From: Kitasatospora aureofaciens
GTDB lineage: Bacteria; Actinomycetota; Actinomycetes; Streptomycetales; Streptomycetaceae
Length of the DNA stretch: 64,000 nt
Assembly: GCF_001188955.3 (NCBI RefSeq)
Contig: NZ_JPRF03000018.1
Location: forward strand, 103,353 to 167,352
Direction of reading: 5' to 3'
Part shown: positions 23,807 to 32,236 of the stretch, piece by piece
Layout of the letters: each line of letters begins with the position of its first letter
How positions within the stretch are numbered: the stretch's first letter is position 1
The notes under the pieces: generated by a model
The model's input: only the letters and a program-made list of their open reading frames with translations
What the model was told of the DNA's origin: nothing
The model's database searches: none
Made by a program: the position numbers and the translations under genes

Positions 23807-24047
23807 AAATCCCCCGCGCCAGTTCGGTCGCCGGGCGCCACCGCGCGGGCAGCGGGATCACGCCGTGCCTGACGTTGTGCGGGGTGGTGTACCAGAACAG
23901 CGGGATCGTGGCGATCCACACGACTATGCAGTACGGGCAGACCGCGCCGATCTCGTACAGCGTCTGGTCCGTCAGCCAGGTGACGAAGCCGACCCCGAAC
24001 AGGGTCCCGGCCTGGAGGCCCAGCCAGAACCACATGCGGCCGAGCAT
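23807..24047 (-). pseudogene. Vitamin K epoxide reductase (VKOR)-like protein, internal fragment
   Basis: About 80 codons reading LGRMWFWLGLQAGTLFGVGF, VTWLTDQTLYEIGAVCPYCI and VVWIATIPLFWYTTPHNVRH. The CPYC motif is the VKOR active-site CXXC at the start of the last TM helices. An in-frame stop precedes it, and the first TM helices and loop cysteines are missing. The 3' end is replaced by the binding-protein promoter region. The intact ancestor would have recycled quinone for disulphide formation. Confidence 0.75.
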
Positions 24048-24137
24048 GGCACGGCCTGTTCAATTCCGACCCCGCCAGTCCGCGGGTTGCCGGGCGGGGT
24101 CGGTGCGGGACGCGCGTCCCGCACCGACCCCGGACTC

Positions 24138-24899
24138 TTACGCCGAGGCGTCCGCGCCGGTGCCGCGACCGCGGCGGCCGATCACGACGCCCGCCACCGC
24201 GCCGAGGACGCCGACCACGATGCCCGCGATGCCCAGTGCGCGGGCGGTGGAGTCGCTGCCGCTCGCCTTCGCGGTCGCGGTGCTCGTCGGGTTCGCCGGC
24301 GCCGGGTCGGCCTTGGCGCTCGCCGCGGCGCCGGGGGCGGGAGCGTCGGAGTCACCGGCGGTGGCGGCGGTCAGCTTGAGCACCGGCGCCGGGTTCTTCG
24401 GCTCGGGCTGGCCGTCCTGGGGCTCCTCGATCCAGCGCACCACGGTGCCGTCGCTGTAGGTCTGCAGGGCCTTGAAGACGACCTTGTCCGTGCCGTCGGG
24501 CAGCGCGCCGAGGTCGACGGTGAAGTCCTGGAAGTGGCCGGGGGCGATCTGGCCGCCGGTCCAAACGACCTGGGAGACGGCGTCGGTGATGTCGCCGTCG
24601 TCGGTGTGGATCGGGGTGGCGAGCTTGGTGGTCTGGATCGCGTCGGTCCACCCCGGCACCGGCGCGACCTTGACGGACGGGATCGGGTGGTCGGTGGGGA
24701 AGTCGATCTCGACCTTCACCGTGCTGTTCTTGTCGTCCTCGTCGGGCACGCGGAACGCGAAGGTCTGGTCGGTCGCGTTCTTGGGCACGCTGTTCGGCTG
24801 CACGATGACGTGCGCGGACGCCGGTACGGCCGCGGCCAGCACGGTCGCGGCGCCCAGCGCGAAGGCGGCGGCAAGACGCTTCTTGGGGGACAGGTTCAT
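24138..24899 (-). CDS. YcnI-family (DUF1775) copper-binding membrane-anchored protein
   Basis: A 253-residue exported protein. The signal peptide ends VPASA^HVIVQPNSVPKNATD, placing a His at the mature N-terminus as in YcnI, which binds copper through that His. The DUF1775 domain spans to about residue 170 (VPGWTDAIQTTKLATP and VVWTGGQIAPGHFQDF are typical). A low-complexity Ala/Pro/Thr linker and one C-terminal TM helix (ALGIAGIVVGVLGAVAGVVIG) followed by RRGRG anchor it. The convergence with the metallophore importer and the Met/His-rich membrane gene upstream in the same direction support a copper role. Confidence 0.88.
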   Translation of the reverse strand: MNLSPKKRLAAAFALGAATVLAAAVPASAHVIVQPNSVPKNATDQTFAFRVPDEDDKNSTVKVEIDFPTDHPIPSVKVAPVPGWTDAIQTTKLATPIHTDDGDITDAVSQVVWTGGQIAPGHFQDFTVDLGALPDGTDKVVFKALQTYSDGTVVRWIEEPQDGQPEPKNPAPVLKLTAATAGDSDAPAPGAAASAKADPAPANPTSTATAKASGSDSTARALGIAGIVVGVLGAVAGVVIGRRGRGTGADASA

Positions 24900-25053
24900 G
24901 GCTGTGTGGTCTCCGGGTCGGAGGCACGAGCACACCGGTACGCACGGGCGGCGGGCGCGCGGGTGAACCGGCGCCGTTGCCCGTGGAAGCGGAGCACGCG
25001 TGAGTGATCAGGGGGAAGACGGACGGCCACGATCACGGAGCGTTGCGCTCCGG

Positions 25054-25878
25054 TCAGGCGGCCGGGACCGGTGGCGGACCTCGCCTGATCACCGCATGCC
25101 GCAGCAGCGCCGACTGCGGGACCCGCCGTTGGCCGTCGGCGGACGCGAAGCGCACCGCCCTTGCCCGCGACCGCCCGTCCACCCCGCAGCGCAGCACCGC
25201 GAACAGGGCCAGCAATCCGTGCAGCGGCGCCGCACAGGCGTGAGCCGTCGCGGTGACGGCTCCGGCGGTGAGCCGGACGAGCCGCCAGACGGCCGCCTCG
25301 CCCCGCTGCAGCCACCAGCCCGCCGCGACGGTCGCCGCGAGGTGCGCGACCAGCATCGCGGGACTCAGTCCCAGGTGCAGCGCGTGGCACCAGAAGGCGG
25401 CGTGCGTGGCCGCCGCGACGGCATGCGGAGCCCCCGTGCTTCCCGCCGCCACATGCGGAACCGCCGCTCCGGAGTGCCCACCGCCCGTCGCCAACATGCC
25501 GGGCATGTGGGCCATTCCAGGCATATCACCCATATCGGGCGCATGGCCCGAACCGTCCGCGCCCGCGGGCCTCGGAGGCGGCCGCAGGGACTGCGCGGCA
25601 TGGAAGAGGACGTGCAGGCCCGCTTGGCCAGCGGCCAGACCGCCGACGATCGCGCCCATCGAACGCTCCCGCCGTGCCCCCGTCACCGCGGCGACAGTGG
25701 TGAGAACCCACCCGAGCAGCAGTGCGCCCAGAGGCACCGGGCTGCCGGACTCCAGTGCGTGCCCGGCTGCGGCCAGCACGACGCAGACCGTCGCGAAGGG
25801 CAGGGCCCGCAGTACGCGAAGGTCGAGCGCGGCGACACGTACCAGCGCGGGTACGGGCTCGGTTCTCGGGGCAGACAT
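25054..25878 (-). CDS. Polytopic membrane protein with Met/His-rich segment
   Basis: A 274-residue protein with about five hydrophobic helices. Residues 112-128 read HAPDMGDMPGMAHMPGM, a Met/His-rich cluster expected to bind copper at the outer face, between the third helix and the next (ATHAAFWCHALHLGLSPAMLV). Further His and Cys residues (AHACAAPLHGLL) lie in the last helices. Proteins of this type commonly accompany ycnI in streptomycetes; function unproven. It precedes ycnI on the same strand by about 155 bp. Start ATG 25876-25878. Confidence 0.75.
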   Translation of the reverse strand: MSAPRTEPVPALVRVAALDLRVLRALPFATVCVVLAAAGHALESGSPVPLGALLLGWVLTTVAAVTGARRERSMGAIVGGLAAGQAGLHVLFHAAQSLRPPPRPAGADGSGHAPDMGDMPGMAHMPGMLATGGGHSGAAVPHVAAGSTGAPHAVAAATHAAFWCHALHLGLSPAMLVAHLAATVAAGWWLQRGEAAVWRLVRLTAGAVTATAHACAAPLHGLLALFAVLRCGVDGRSRARAVRFASADGQRRVPQSALLRHAVIRRGPPPVPAA

Positions 25879-26050
25879 GGCCGGGACATCATGGCATCCG
25901 CGTCCACCACCCCGGGCGGGCTCCCCCCTATCGTTTCCCACCTGACACGCGCGGCCACCGGAGCGACGCATCGGGTGAGCACGGCCGAGCGAACGGGCAC
26001 ACCCCGCGGCGCCGTGACCGGCACCCGCCATCGACAAGCGGAGGTTCCCG

Positions 26051-26267
26051 TGCCCGAGTCCATGCACGAGCCGGTGGCGAGGTTCTGCGGAAACGGCAAC
26101 TGCGGCTGCCCGCATGTGTTCGTCGACCCCGACGCGCGGAAGAGCGCCGTATCCGGATCACTGCCGACTTCGGCCAGCAGATCCAGCTGAGCGCCGAGCA
26201 GTTCCGCGACCTCCTCGACCCGGCGAAGACCGGTTCCCTCGACCCGGTGACGACCATGGCGGGCTGA
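26051..26267 (+). pseudogene. Frameshifted CxC-peptide gene, copy of 31659-31877
   Basis: Frame one reads MPESMHEPVARFCGNGNCGC then PHVFVDPDA. A frame change near 26133-26140 is needed to continue with RRIRITADFGQQIQLSAEQF and RDLLDPAKTGSLD to the stop at 26267. The combined product aligns along its whole length with the intact peptide at 31659-31877 (FCGNCNCGCPQLFVDP, RVRITDDFGQQVQMSEEQF). One Cys of the motif is Gly here. The start at 26051 has GGAGG close upstream. Confidence 0.75.
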
Positions 26268-26285
26268 CGGGCCGGTCCGGCGTCA

Positions 26286-26551
26286 ATCTTGAGCCCTTGG
26301 CCGAGGTCGGCACCGACATCTCCGCCGAGACTACGAAGATCCTCACCGCCGAAGCCGTCCAGGCCTCCGACATCGTGATCACCATCGACTGCGGCGACGC
26401 CTGCCCGTCCTTCCCCGGCAAGTGCTACCTCGACTGGAAGCTCGACGACCCGGCCGGCCAGGGCGTCGACACCGCCCGCCCGATCCGCGACCGGATCGAG
26501 TGGCGCATCCGCGGACTGCTCGCCGACCTCGGCGTCGAGGCCGCCGTATGA
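26286..26551 (+). pseudogene. Arsenate reductase ArsC (LMW-PTPase type), 3' fragment
   Basis: About 88 codons match the second half of thioredoxin-linked ArsC: LAEVGTDISAETTKILTAEA, SDIVITIDCGDACPSFPGK and CYLDWKLDDPAGQG, then RPIRDRIEWRI. The N-terminal P-loop with the catalytic CxxxxxR is missing, so the enzyme is inactive. It abuts the frameshifted CxC-peptide gene. Confidence 0.82.
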
Positions 26552-26990
26552 ACGACGCCCGGTCGTGAGAACGACCGCCGTCACGCCCGAGCACCGCGAC
26601 CATGTCCTGGCGATCCATCAGAAAATCTCTTTGCTGAATTCTCGTTAGATTCTTCCATTGTCAATGGTTTCGGCGGCGCGCAAATCCTTATTTTGCGCTA
26701 TCCGTTGACTGAGGCCTGTCACCGCTGCTTTTCTTCGGTTCACGCCCCCTGCCGAAGCCCTCGGGCCGGCGGCCGGCGCTGGTTCCGCTGTTCCACCATC
26801 GCTTGGTGCTCAGTTAGCTGACGCGGCGTCGGTCATTGCGCGTCAGCCCCCCCACGGCACTACCGGCTAGCACGGGCCGCCCTCGATTCTATGCGCCTCT
26901 CGCCCGTGTGATCGCCGTACCCCGTCATGCCAAGAGCCGTCATCCGGGCCGACCGGCGCCGGAGACGGCGGGAGAGAGGATCCCCCACAC
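26552..26990. other. Gap with an acetyltransferase stub and an AT-rich pocket
   Basis: A GTG at 26565 opens VRTTAVTPEHRDHVLAIHQK, which resembles the start of a GNAT acetyltransferase, and stops at 26648. From about 26620 to 26720 the DNA is much richer in A+T than its surroundings, with runs such as AAATCCTTATTTTGC. It could hold the promoter of the secreted protease gene downstream or mark a foreign insertion. Nothing else is recognisable up to 26990. Confidence 0.4.
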
Positions 26991-28907
26991 ATGGGCGTTC
27001 CCCGTAGCCGTGCGAGCAGAAGGCTGGCCCTGGCCGCCGTCGCCTCGCTGTCCCTCGTCACAGCCGCGCTGACAACCGGCGGCGCCGCCCAGGCGGCGGA
27101 CCAGCCGGTGTCGTCGCAGAGCGGCACCGTGACCAACCCGTACAGCCCCGCGTACCAGCACCCCTACCGCCACGGCGCGGTACCCACCATCGCGCAGAAC
27201 GAGAAGATCAAGCAGTGGGCCGCCACCCACCAGGAGAACAGCGCCGATGCGGCCACCGGTCCGCAGACCCTCTCCTACGGCGGAGGGATCGACGGCATCG
27301 GTGTCCAGAGCGGCCACTCCAAGGTCTACCTGGTCTTCTACGGAAACCAGTGGGGGACCCAGAGCACGGACGCCAACGGGAACGCGAAGTTCTCCGGCGA
27401 CTCGGCCGGTGCGGCGGGCGCCGCCCAGCAGATGTTCAAGGGCATCGGCACCGGCAACGAGCTGTGGTCCGCGGACCTGACGCAGTGGTGCGACGGACCG
27501 AACGTGGCTGCGGGCGCCACCAGTTGCCCCTCGAACGCGAACTTCATCCCGTACCAGGCCGGTGGCGTCCTCGCCGGCGTGTGGTACGACAACGCGGCGG
27601 CGTCGCCGAGCGCGGCCACCGGCCACCAGCTCGGCCAGGAAGCCGTCAACGCCGCGGCGCACTTCGGCAACACCACGGCGGCGGCCAACCGCGACGCCTA
27701 CTACGTGATCCTGTCGCCGCACGGCACCAACCCCGACAACTACCAGAACCAGTACTGCGCGTGGCACGACTACAACGGTGACACCACGCTCACCGGCGGC
27801 GCGGTGACCTCCCCGTACGGCGACGTCGCGTTCAGCAACCAGCCCTACAACATCGACTCGGGCGCCGGCTGCGGCGTCGGCTTCGTCAACTCGCCCGGCA
27901 CGCTGGACGGCTTCACGATGACCCTCGGCCACGAATGGCACGAGATGATGTCGGACCAGAACCCGGCCGGCGGCTGGACCAACCACGTGAGCGGCAGCTC
28001 CTACAACGGCCAGGAGAACTCCGACGAGTGCGCCTGGCTGTCCCCGGGCACCACGGGCGGCGCGGCCAACATCACCTTCGGCAGCTTCGGCACCTGGGCC
28101 GAGCAGGCCAGCTGGTCCAACGACACCAACTCCTGCGCCATCTCCCACCCGATCGTGGGCGGCGGCTCGACGGGCAACACGGTGACCGTCACCAACCCCG
28201 GCAACCAGACCACCGCGCAGGGCAGTTCGGTCAGCCTGCAGATCCAGGCCGGTGACTCGGCCTCCGGCCAGAGCTTCACCTACTCGGCCACCGGCCTGCC
28301 GACCGGCCTGTCCATCAACTCCACGACCGGCCTGATCACCGGCACCGCCACCACCACCGGCAGCTACAACGTCACCGCCACCGCCAAGGACACCACCGGA
28401 GCCAGTGGCTCCACCAGCTTCGGCTGGACGGTCACCGGCACCGGCGGCTCCTGCACCCCGGCCCAGCTGCTCGGCAATCCCGGCTTCGAGACCGGCTCCG
28501 CCGCGCCGTGGACCACTACCAGCGGCGTCATCGACAACTCGACGTCCGAGCCTGCCCACAGCGGCTCCTGGAAGGCCTGGCTGGACGGCTACGGCACCTC
28601 GCACACCGACAGCCTGTCCCAGACCGTCACCATCCCGTCGGGCTGCAAGGCCAGCCTCAGCTACTGGCTGCACATCGACACGGCCGAAACCACCACCACC
28701 GCCCAGTACGACAAGCTCACCGTGACCGTCAACGGCACCACAGTGGCCACGTACTCCAACCTCGACCACAACACCGGCTACGCCCAGAAGACGATCGACC
28801 TGTCGGCCTACGCCGGGCAGAGCGTCACCCTCAAGTTCAACGGCGTGGAGGACTCCTCCCTCCAGACCAGCTTCGTGATCGACGACACCGCGATCCAGAC
28901 CAGCTGA
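26991..28907 (+). CDS. Secreted HExxH metalloprotease-like protein with Ig-like and jelly-roll domains
   Basis: A 638-residue protein. A Tat/Sec-like signal ([18 protein letters not shown]...AQA) ends near residue 38. The N-terminal domain contains [21 protein letters not shown], a zinc-peptidase HExxH motif, and [13 protein letters not shown] further on. At about residues 400-480 there is a putative Ig (He_PIG) domain ([20 protein letters not shown]). The last about 150 residues ([18 protein letters not shown] to [11 protein letters not shown]) are a carbohydrate-binding-like jelly roll. It is probably secreted and acts on extracellular protein. The same architecture is common in streptomycetes; the exact substrate is unknown. 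Confidence 0.8.
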   Translation: MGVPRSRASRRLALAAVASLSLVTAALTTGGAAQAADQPVSSQSGTVTNPYSPAYQHPYRHGAVPTIAQNEKIKQWAATHQENSADAATGPQTLSYGGGIDGIGVQSGHSKVYLVFYGNQWGTQSTDANGNAKFSGDSAGAAGAAQQMFKGIGTGNELWSADLTQWCDGPNVAAGATSCPSNANFIPYQAGGVLAGVWYDNAAASPSAATGHQLGQEAVNAAAHFGNTTAAANRDAYYVILSPHGTNPDNYQNQYCAWHDYNGDTTLTGGAVTSPYGDVAFSNQPYNIDSGAGCGVGFVNSPGTLDGFTMTLGHEWHEMMSDQNPAGGWTNHVSGSSYNGQENSDECAWLSPGTTGGAANITFGSFGTWAEQASWSNDTNSCAISHPIVGGGSTGNTVTVTNPGNQTTAQGSSVSLQIQAGDSASGQSFTYSATGLPTGLSINSTTGLITGTATTTGSYNVTATAKDTTGASGSTSFGWTVTGTGGSCTPAQLLGNPGFETGSAAPWTTTSGVIDNSTSEPAHSGSWKAWLDGYGTSHTDSLSQTVTIPSGCKASLSYWLHIDTAETTTTAQYDKLTVTVNGTTVATYSNLDHNTGYAQKTIDLSAYAGQSVTLKFNGVEDSSLQTSFVIDDTAIQTS

Positions 28908-28930
28908 CCCCTGGCCCGTCCGAACGTTCG

Positions 28931-28955
28931 GCCCGGCGGCTCCTTGCCGCCGGGC
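28931..28955 (+). terminator. Terminator of the secreted protease gene
   Basis: GCCCGGCGGC (28931-28940) and GCCGCCGGGC (28946-28955) form a perfect 10-bp stem with a 5-nt loop, 24 bp after the stop codon. Confidence 0.75.
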
Positions 28956-29136
28956 CCACCCTTTGGGTGGTCGGCCGACGGCGACGGCAGCCGGGGGTGA
29001 CGAGGCGGAGGAGGTCCGATCGCGGCCTGAGCACTGCCCCACCGGCGCCGCGGCGCGGCGGTGACCCTCTTGTCTACAGGTGACGAGTCGGACTGCGGTG
29101 GCACTGGCGTCCACTCCGCGGGACAGGTTCGAAACG

Positions 29137-30309
29137 CTACGGACCGACGGCGGCAGCCCAGTTGGGTGAACTCGTCGGTCCGAGAGCTCGGAGGCGGTCG
29201 AGGACGGTCGGGTCCTGGGCGTCGAGCCAGTCGGCGAGTTGGCGGAAGGAGACGCAGCGGACGCCGTCGCGGTGGCAGAGGTCCTTCATCGTCGTCTCGG
29301 CGCTCTGGAGCTCGGGTGCGTGGCGGGGGTCGAGGTCGGTGTCGATGACGAGTGGTGCACGGCTGCCGTGGTAGACGCGGTCGAAGGCGTTCTGGTAGGT
29401 CTGCGGGGTCCGGTCGGTGGACAGTACCTCGTGCGCGTCGGAGGCGTCGGGGATCCGCTGGAGCGGGAAGTCCCAGGTGCCGTCGGTCTGCGTCGGCCAG
29501 CGCTGGGTGCCGCCCGGCGAGCTGGCGTCGTAGCGCCAGCCGGCGTCCTTCTCGGCGGGGAGCAGATTGGGCCGGCCCTCCAGACACGGGGCGCGGCCGC
29601 CGGCCAGATCGGTCTGGTAGTCGAAGGGCAGCGGGGGCAGGTCGGTGAAGCCCGTTCCGGTCTTCCAGAAGTTGACCATCGAATAGCCCTGGCCGATTTC
29701 GCTCTGCCAGTCGGCGGTCGACCAGTCCCGGCCGCCTTTGGGGCCGCAGAACTGGCCGATGAAGCCGTCGGCGATCTCGTCGCCGTCCAGCCAGGCGCGG
29801 CCGAGCTGCTGCAGGGTCGCGCGGACCTGGGCGTCGGTGGGGAAGGGGACGGCGGCGGTGCCGGCCTCGTGCTGCGGCGGCTGGTACTGCCAGCGCTTGG
29901 TGGCGGGGAGCAGGTCGATGCCGCGCAGGAAGAACGTCACGTCGGCGCCGCTCGCCTTGGCCGACGTGCGGGCTCGCGAGAACAGGTGGTTGTCGTCCTC
30001 GGTGGGGGCGTCGAAGGAGAAGACCACGAACTGCGGCGGCTGCTCGCCGGGCTTGAGCCGGACGGGAGTCGGCCGGCCCGGCTGCGGGCCGGTGTCGGAG
30101 GTCGACCCGTCGCCGAGCACGGTGACGGTCGGGTCCGTCGCGTCGGCGCTGGGCGTGGCCGCGGCGTCGGGCGTGACCGGGCCGCTTCGCTGGTCGGGGA
30201 CGGCGGGCATGAAGGCGAGCGCGGCGACGACACCGAGCGTGAGTACGGTGGCCGTGCCGCGACGGGGGCCCGTGGGTGTGCCGGTCGGAGCCGACGGGCG
30301 CTCACTCAT
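29137..30309 (-). CDS. Secreted polysaccharide-deacetylase-like protein with altered active site
   Basis: A 390-residue protein with an N-terminal signal or anchor (TVLTLGVVAALAFMPAVP) and a disordered Pro/Thr/Asp-rich linker. The NodB-like fold starts at QFVVFSFDAPTEDDNHLF. In this subfamily the metal site is usually GNEIGTHFNGHFC; here it reads GDEIADGFIGQFC, so both His of the HxxxxH motif are lost. DWSTADWQSEI and VIDTDLDPRH are conserved around it. It may be a non-catalytic sugar-binding relative. The ATG at 30307-30309 overlaps the end of the TIGR03943 gene, suggesting co-transcription with the zinc-related pair. Confidence 0.72.
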   Translation of the reverse strand: MSERPSAPTGTPTGPRRGTATVLTLGVVAALAFMPAVPDQRSGPVTPDAAATPSADATDPTVTVLGDGSTSDTGPQPGRPTPVRLKPGEQPPQFVVFSFDAPTEDDNHLFSRARTSAKASGADVTFFLRGIDLLPATKRWQYQPPQHEAGTAAVPFPTDAQVRATLQQLGRAWLDGDEIADGFIGQFCGPKGGRDWSTADWQSEIGQGYSMVNFWKTGTGFTDLPPLPFDYQTDLAGGRAPCLEGRPNLLPAEKDAGWRYDASSPGGTQRWPTQTDGTWDFPLQRIPDASDAHEVLSTDRTPQTYQNAFDRVYHGSRAPLVIDTDLDPRHAPELQSAETTMKDLCHRDGVRCVSFRQLADWLDAQDPTVLDRLRALGPTSSPNWAAAVGP

Positions 30310-31054
30310 AGGGGTTCTCCGGTTCGGCGATCCGGCGGATCTGGTTCGCGGTCAGGGTGGGAACCGCGCCGTCCTGGCCGCTCGCCCCGTCCGGCTGCCA
30401 CTCGCCGGTCACCTCGACCCACGCGCCCTCGGGCGGTGCGTCGGCGCCGCGGATCACGACCTTGCTGCTGGACGCGTCGGCGGCGCAGCAGGAGATCGTC
30501 AGCCGGGCGAGGTCCCAAGTCCCGTCGCCGGAGCCGGGGGTGGCGAAGCCGGTGAGCCGGATCCGGTGGCCTTTGAGTGAACCGCTGCTGTCCCAGAGCG
30601 CGCGGGAGTCGAAGTCGGCGAGCCGCATGCTGACCGGGTCGGTCGTGGGCAGCGGTGCGAAGCCGCCCGCCGCCTCAGCGGGTCTGACGGCGGTGTTGTC
30701 CGAGTGCTGCGCGGTGAAGGCGCCGAGCGCCCGGGGCTGGAGCAGGTAGATCGCCAGGACGGGCAGGAGCAGCAGCCACGCCGTACGGGGCGCGCCGTGG
30801 TGGTCGTGGCCGTGCCCGTCGTGGCCCTTGGGTCCGTCGTGGGCATCGGGCCCGTCGTGGCCGGGGCGGAGCAGCTTCCGTGCGGCGCTGACCGCGCCGA
30901 CGAGCCCGACCGCCACGAGCAGGACGCCGCTCGCGATCAGGTACGGCCGCAGGCCCTCGCGGACGTACCGCAGGTACAGCTCGCTGAAGAGCGAAATGTG
31001 CAGCACCGCCGCGCCGAGCAGGATGTGCAGCAGTGCCCGGACCTCGCGCGTCAC
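30302..31054 (-). CDS. TIGR03943-family (YcgQ-like) membrane protein
   Basis: A 250-residue protein with two N-terminal helices (LLHILLGAAVLHISLFSELYL and LIASGVLLVAVGLVGAVSAA), a His/Asp-rich cytoplasmic loop (HDGHGHDHHG) likely to bind metal, another helix, and a soluble C-terminal domain. That domain contains RIRLTGFATPG and ISCCAADASSSKVVIRG, whose CC pair is a family signature. TIGR03943 proteins pair with a UPF0718 permease and are often linked to zinc or cobalt homeostasis. The GTG start overlaps the permease stop (GTGA). A second, 5'-truncated copy is at 38464-38915. Confidence 0.8.
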   Translation of the reverse strand: MTREVRALLHILLGAAVLHISLFSELYLRYVREGLRPYLIASGVLLVAVGLVGAVSAARKLLRPGHDGPDAHDGPKGHDGHGHDHHGAPRTAWLLLLPVLAIYLLQPRALGAFTAQHSDNTAVRPAEAAGGFAPLPTTDPVSMRLADFDSRALWDSSGSLKGHRIRLTGFATPGSGDGTWDLARLTISCCAADASSSKVVIRGADAPPEGAWVEVTGEWQPDGASGQDGAVPTLTANQIRRIAEPENPYE

Positions 31055-31460
31055 AGGAGCCACCAGCCGGTGAGGGTCGCCGCGGTGACGGCGACGACGA
31101 AGGTGGTGGCGCTGAAGCGCCAGGCGAAGGCCCGTCCGAAGGTGCCGGCCTGGAGGGCGATCAGTTTGGCGTCCACCATCGGGCCGACGACCATGAACGC
31201 GAGCTTGGCGGTGGTGGAGAAGGAGGTCAGCCCGGCTGCGACGAAGGCGTCCGCCTCCGAGCAGACCGCGAGCAGGACGGCGAGCACGGCGAGCGCCAGG
31301 ACGTCGACGCCCGGCAGCCCGGCGAGGCCTTTGAGCAGGTCGCGCGGCACGGCGACGTTGAGGGTGGCCGCGGTCATCCCGCCGATCACCAGGGAACCGC
31401 CGGCGTGCAGGAAGTCGTGTTCCAGCGAGGCGCGGAAGGCCGCCCAACCGGTCGGGCCGT
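31051..31460 (-). pseudogene. UPF0718-type permease, 5'-truncated
   Basis: The last about 130 codons of a permease remain: LEHDFLHAGGSLVIGGMTAA, the loop VAVPRDLLKGLAGLP, the helix with LAVCSEADAFVAAGLTSFST and the last helices AFMVVGPMVDAKLIALQAG and FVVAVTAATLTGWWLL. Full-length members have about 300 residues. Upstream of about 31460 the frame continues but reads non-homologous sequence. Without the first half it is unlikely to work. It was translationally coupled to the TIGR03943 gene. Confidence 0.7.
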
Positions 31461-31658
31461 GCGATATTCCCGGTCCGCACGACCCACGGCCCGCGGCCGC
31501 GTTCGGCCTGCGGCGCCACACCTGCCTTGACGCTGTGGCGCAGTAGCGCGATGGCGGGTCCGCGCCACGACACCCTGCACGACGATGCGGACGAACCTCG
31601 GCCCGGATCCTGTGGCTGTGCTGCGCCCGGACTCAGGTCGCTGTGGAGTGAAAGGCCG

Positions 31659-31877
31659 TCAGACGGCCGGGGCGGCCAGGGTGTCCAGTGCGCCGCTCTT
31701 GGCCTGGGCGACGAGGTCGCGGAACTGCTCCTCGCTCATCTGCACCTGTTGCCCGAAGTCGTCGGTGATCCGCACCCGCTTCTCCGCCGGAGCGGCTGGG
31801 TCCACGAACAGCTGCGGGCAGCCGCAGTTGCAGTTTCCGCAGAAGGTCGCGATCGGGCCCGTATTGGTTCCGTGCAT
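31659..31877 (-). CDS. Small CxC-motif peptide, probable metal binder
   Basis: A 72-residue protein with a Cys cluster near the start (TFCGNCNCGCPQLFVDP, residues 11-27) and an acidic helical tail (RVRITDDFGQQVQMSEEQF). Four cysteines in eight residues suggest a compact metal site. Start ATG 31875-31877 with AAAGGTGG upstream. A frameshifted copy lies at 26051-26267. Placement between the TIGR03943/permease genes and a COG0523 gene, inside a zinc-limitation island, points to zinc or a related metal. I know no characterised homologue, and a metallochaperone or modified peptide are both possible. Confidence 0.7.
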   Translation of the reverse strand: MHGTNTGPIATFCGNCNCGCPQLFVDPAAPAEKRVRITDDFGQQVQMSEEQFRDLVAQAKSGALDTLAAPAV

Positions 31878-32117
31878 CTGTGCCACCTTTGTCGCCTCCG
31901 GCGTGGGCGTATTTCCCCACCCGGCGATTCCCGCAAGCGGAGTGTTCAAACCAACTTCCGGGCGCCGAAGGGCTGGTGGGGTGGTGAGCCACCGGTGCCT
32001 CTCGTGGGCGATCGGCCCGCGAACCGGGTGGCAGCGGGCACATGCGCCGGGACATGCGCCGGCGAGGCGAGCGCGACGTCGGAGGCGGGAGTCAGCACAG
32101 CAGCACGATACATAGAA

Positions 32118-32131
32118 TCCTGAATTCAGGA
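32118..32131. promoter_or_regulatory. Perfect 14-bp palindrome upstream of the CxC peptide gene
   Basis: TCCTGAATTCAGGA is an exact palindrome in locally AT-richer DNA. It lies 240 bp upstream of the CxC peptide start and about 100 bp past the end of the neighbouring COG0523 gene. It could be a dimer-regulator site; no regulator is assigned. Confidence 0.35.
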
Positions 32132-32236
32132 AACCATGAGGTTTTGGCTGCCGCGCCGGAGCCTTCACCGGGCTGCTGTGGTCGCTGTCCGTCGGCGGCC
32201 GCATCCGCTGACCGGAGCACCCGCCGGCATGTGTCG

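Noticed and set aside
22617..24047. Fusion protein of VKOR domain and metallophore-binding protein
   Set aside because: The frames happen to be continuous, but the lipobox and signal peptide of the binding protein lie in the middle and a ribosome site precedes its own ATG. The VKOR part has lost its first helices.
22653..25007. 784-codon plus-strand frame across the importer and ycnI genes
   Set aside because: Antisense to three well-supported minus-strand genes.
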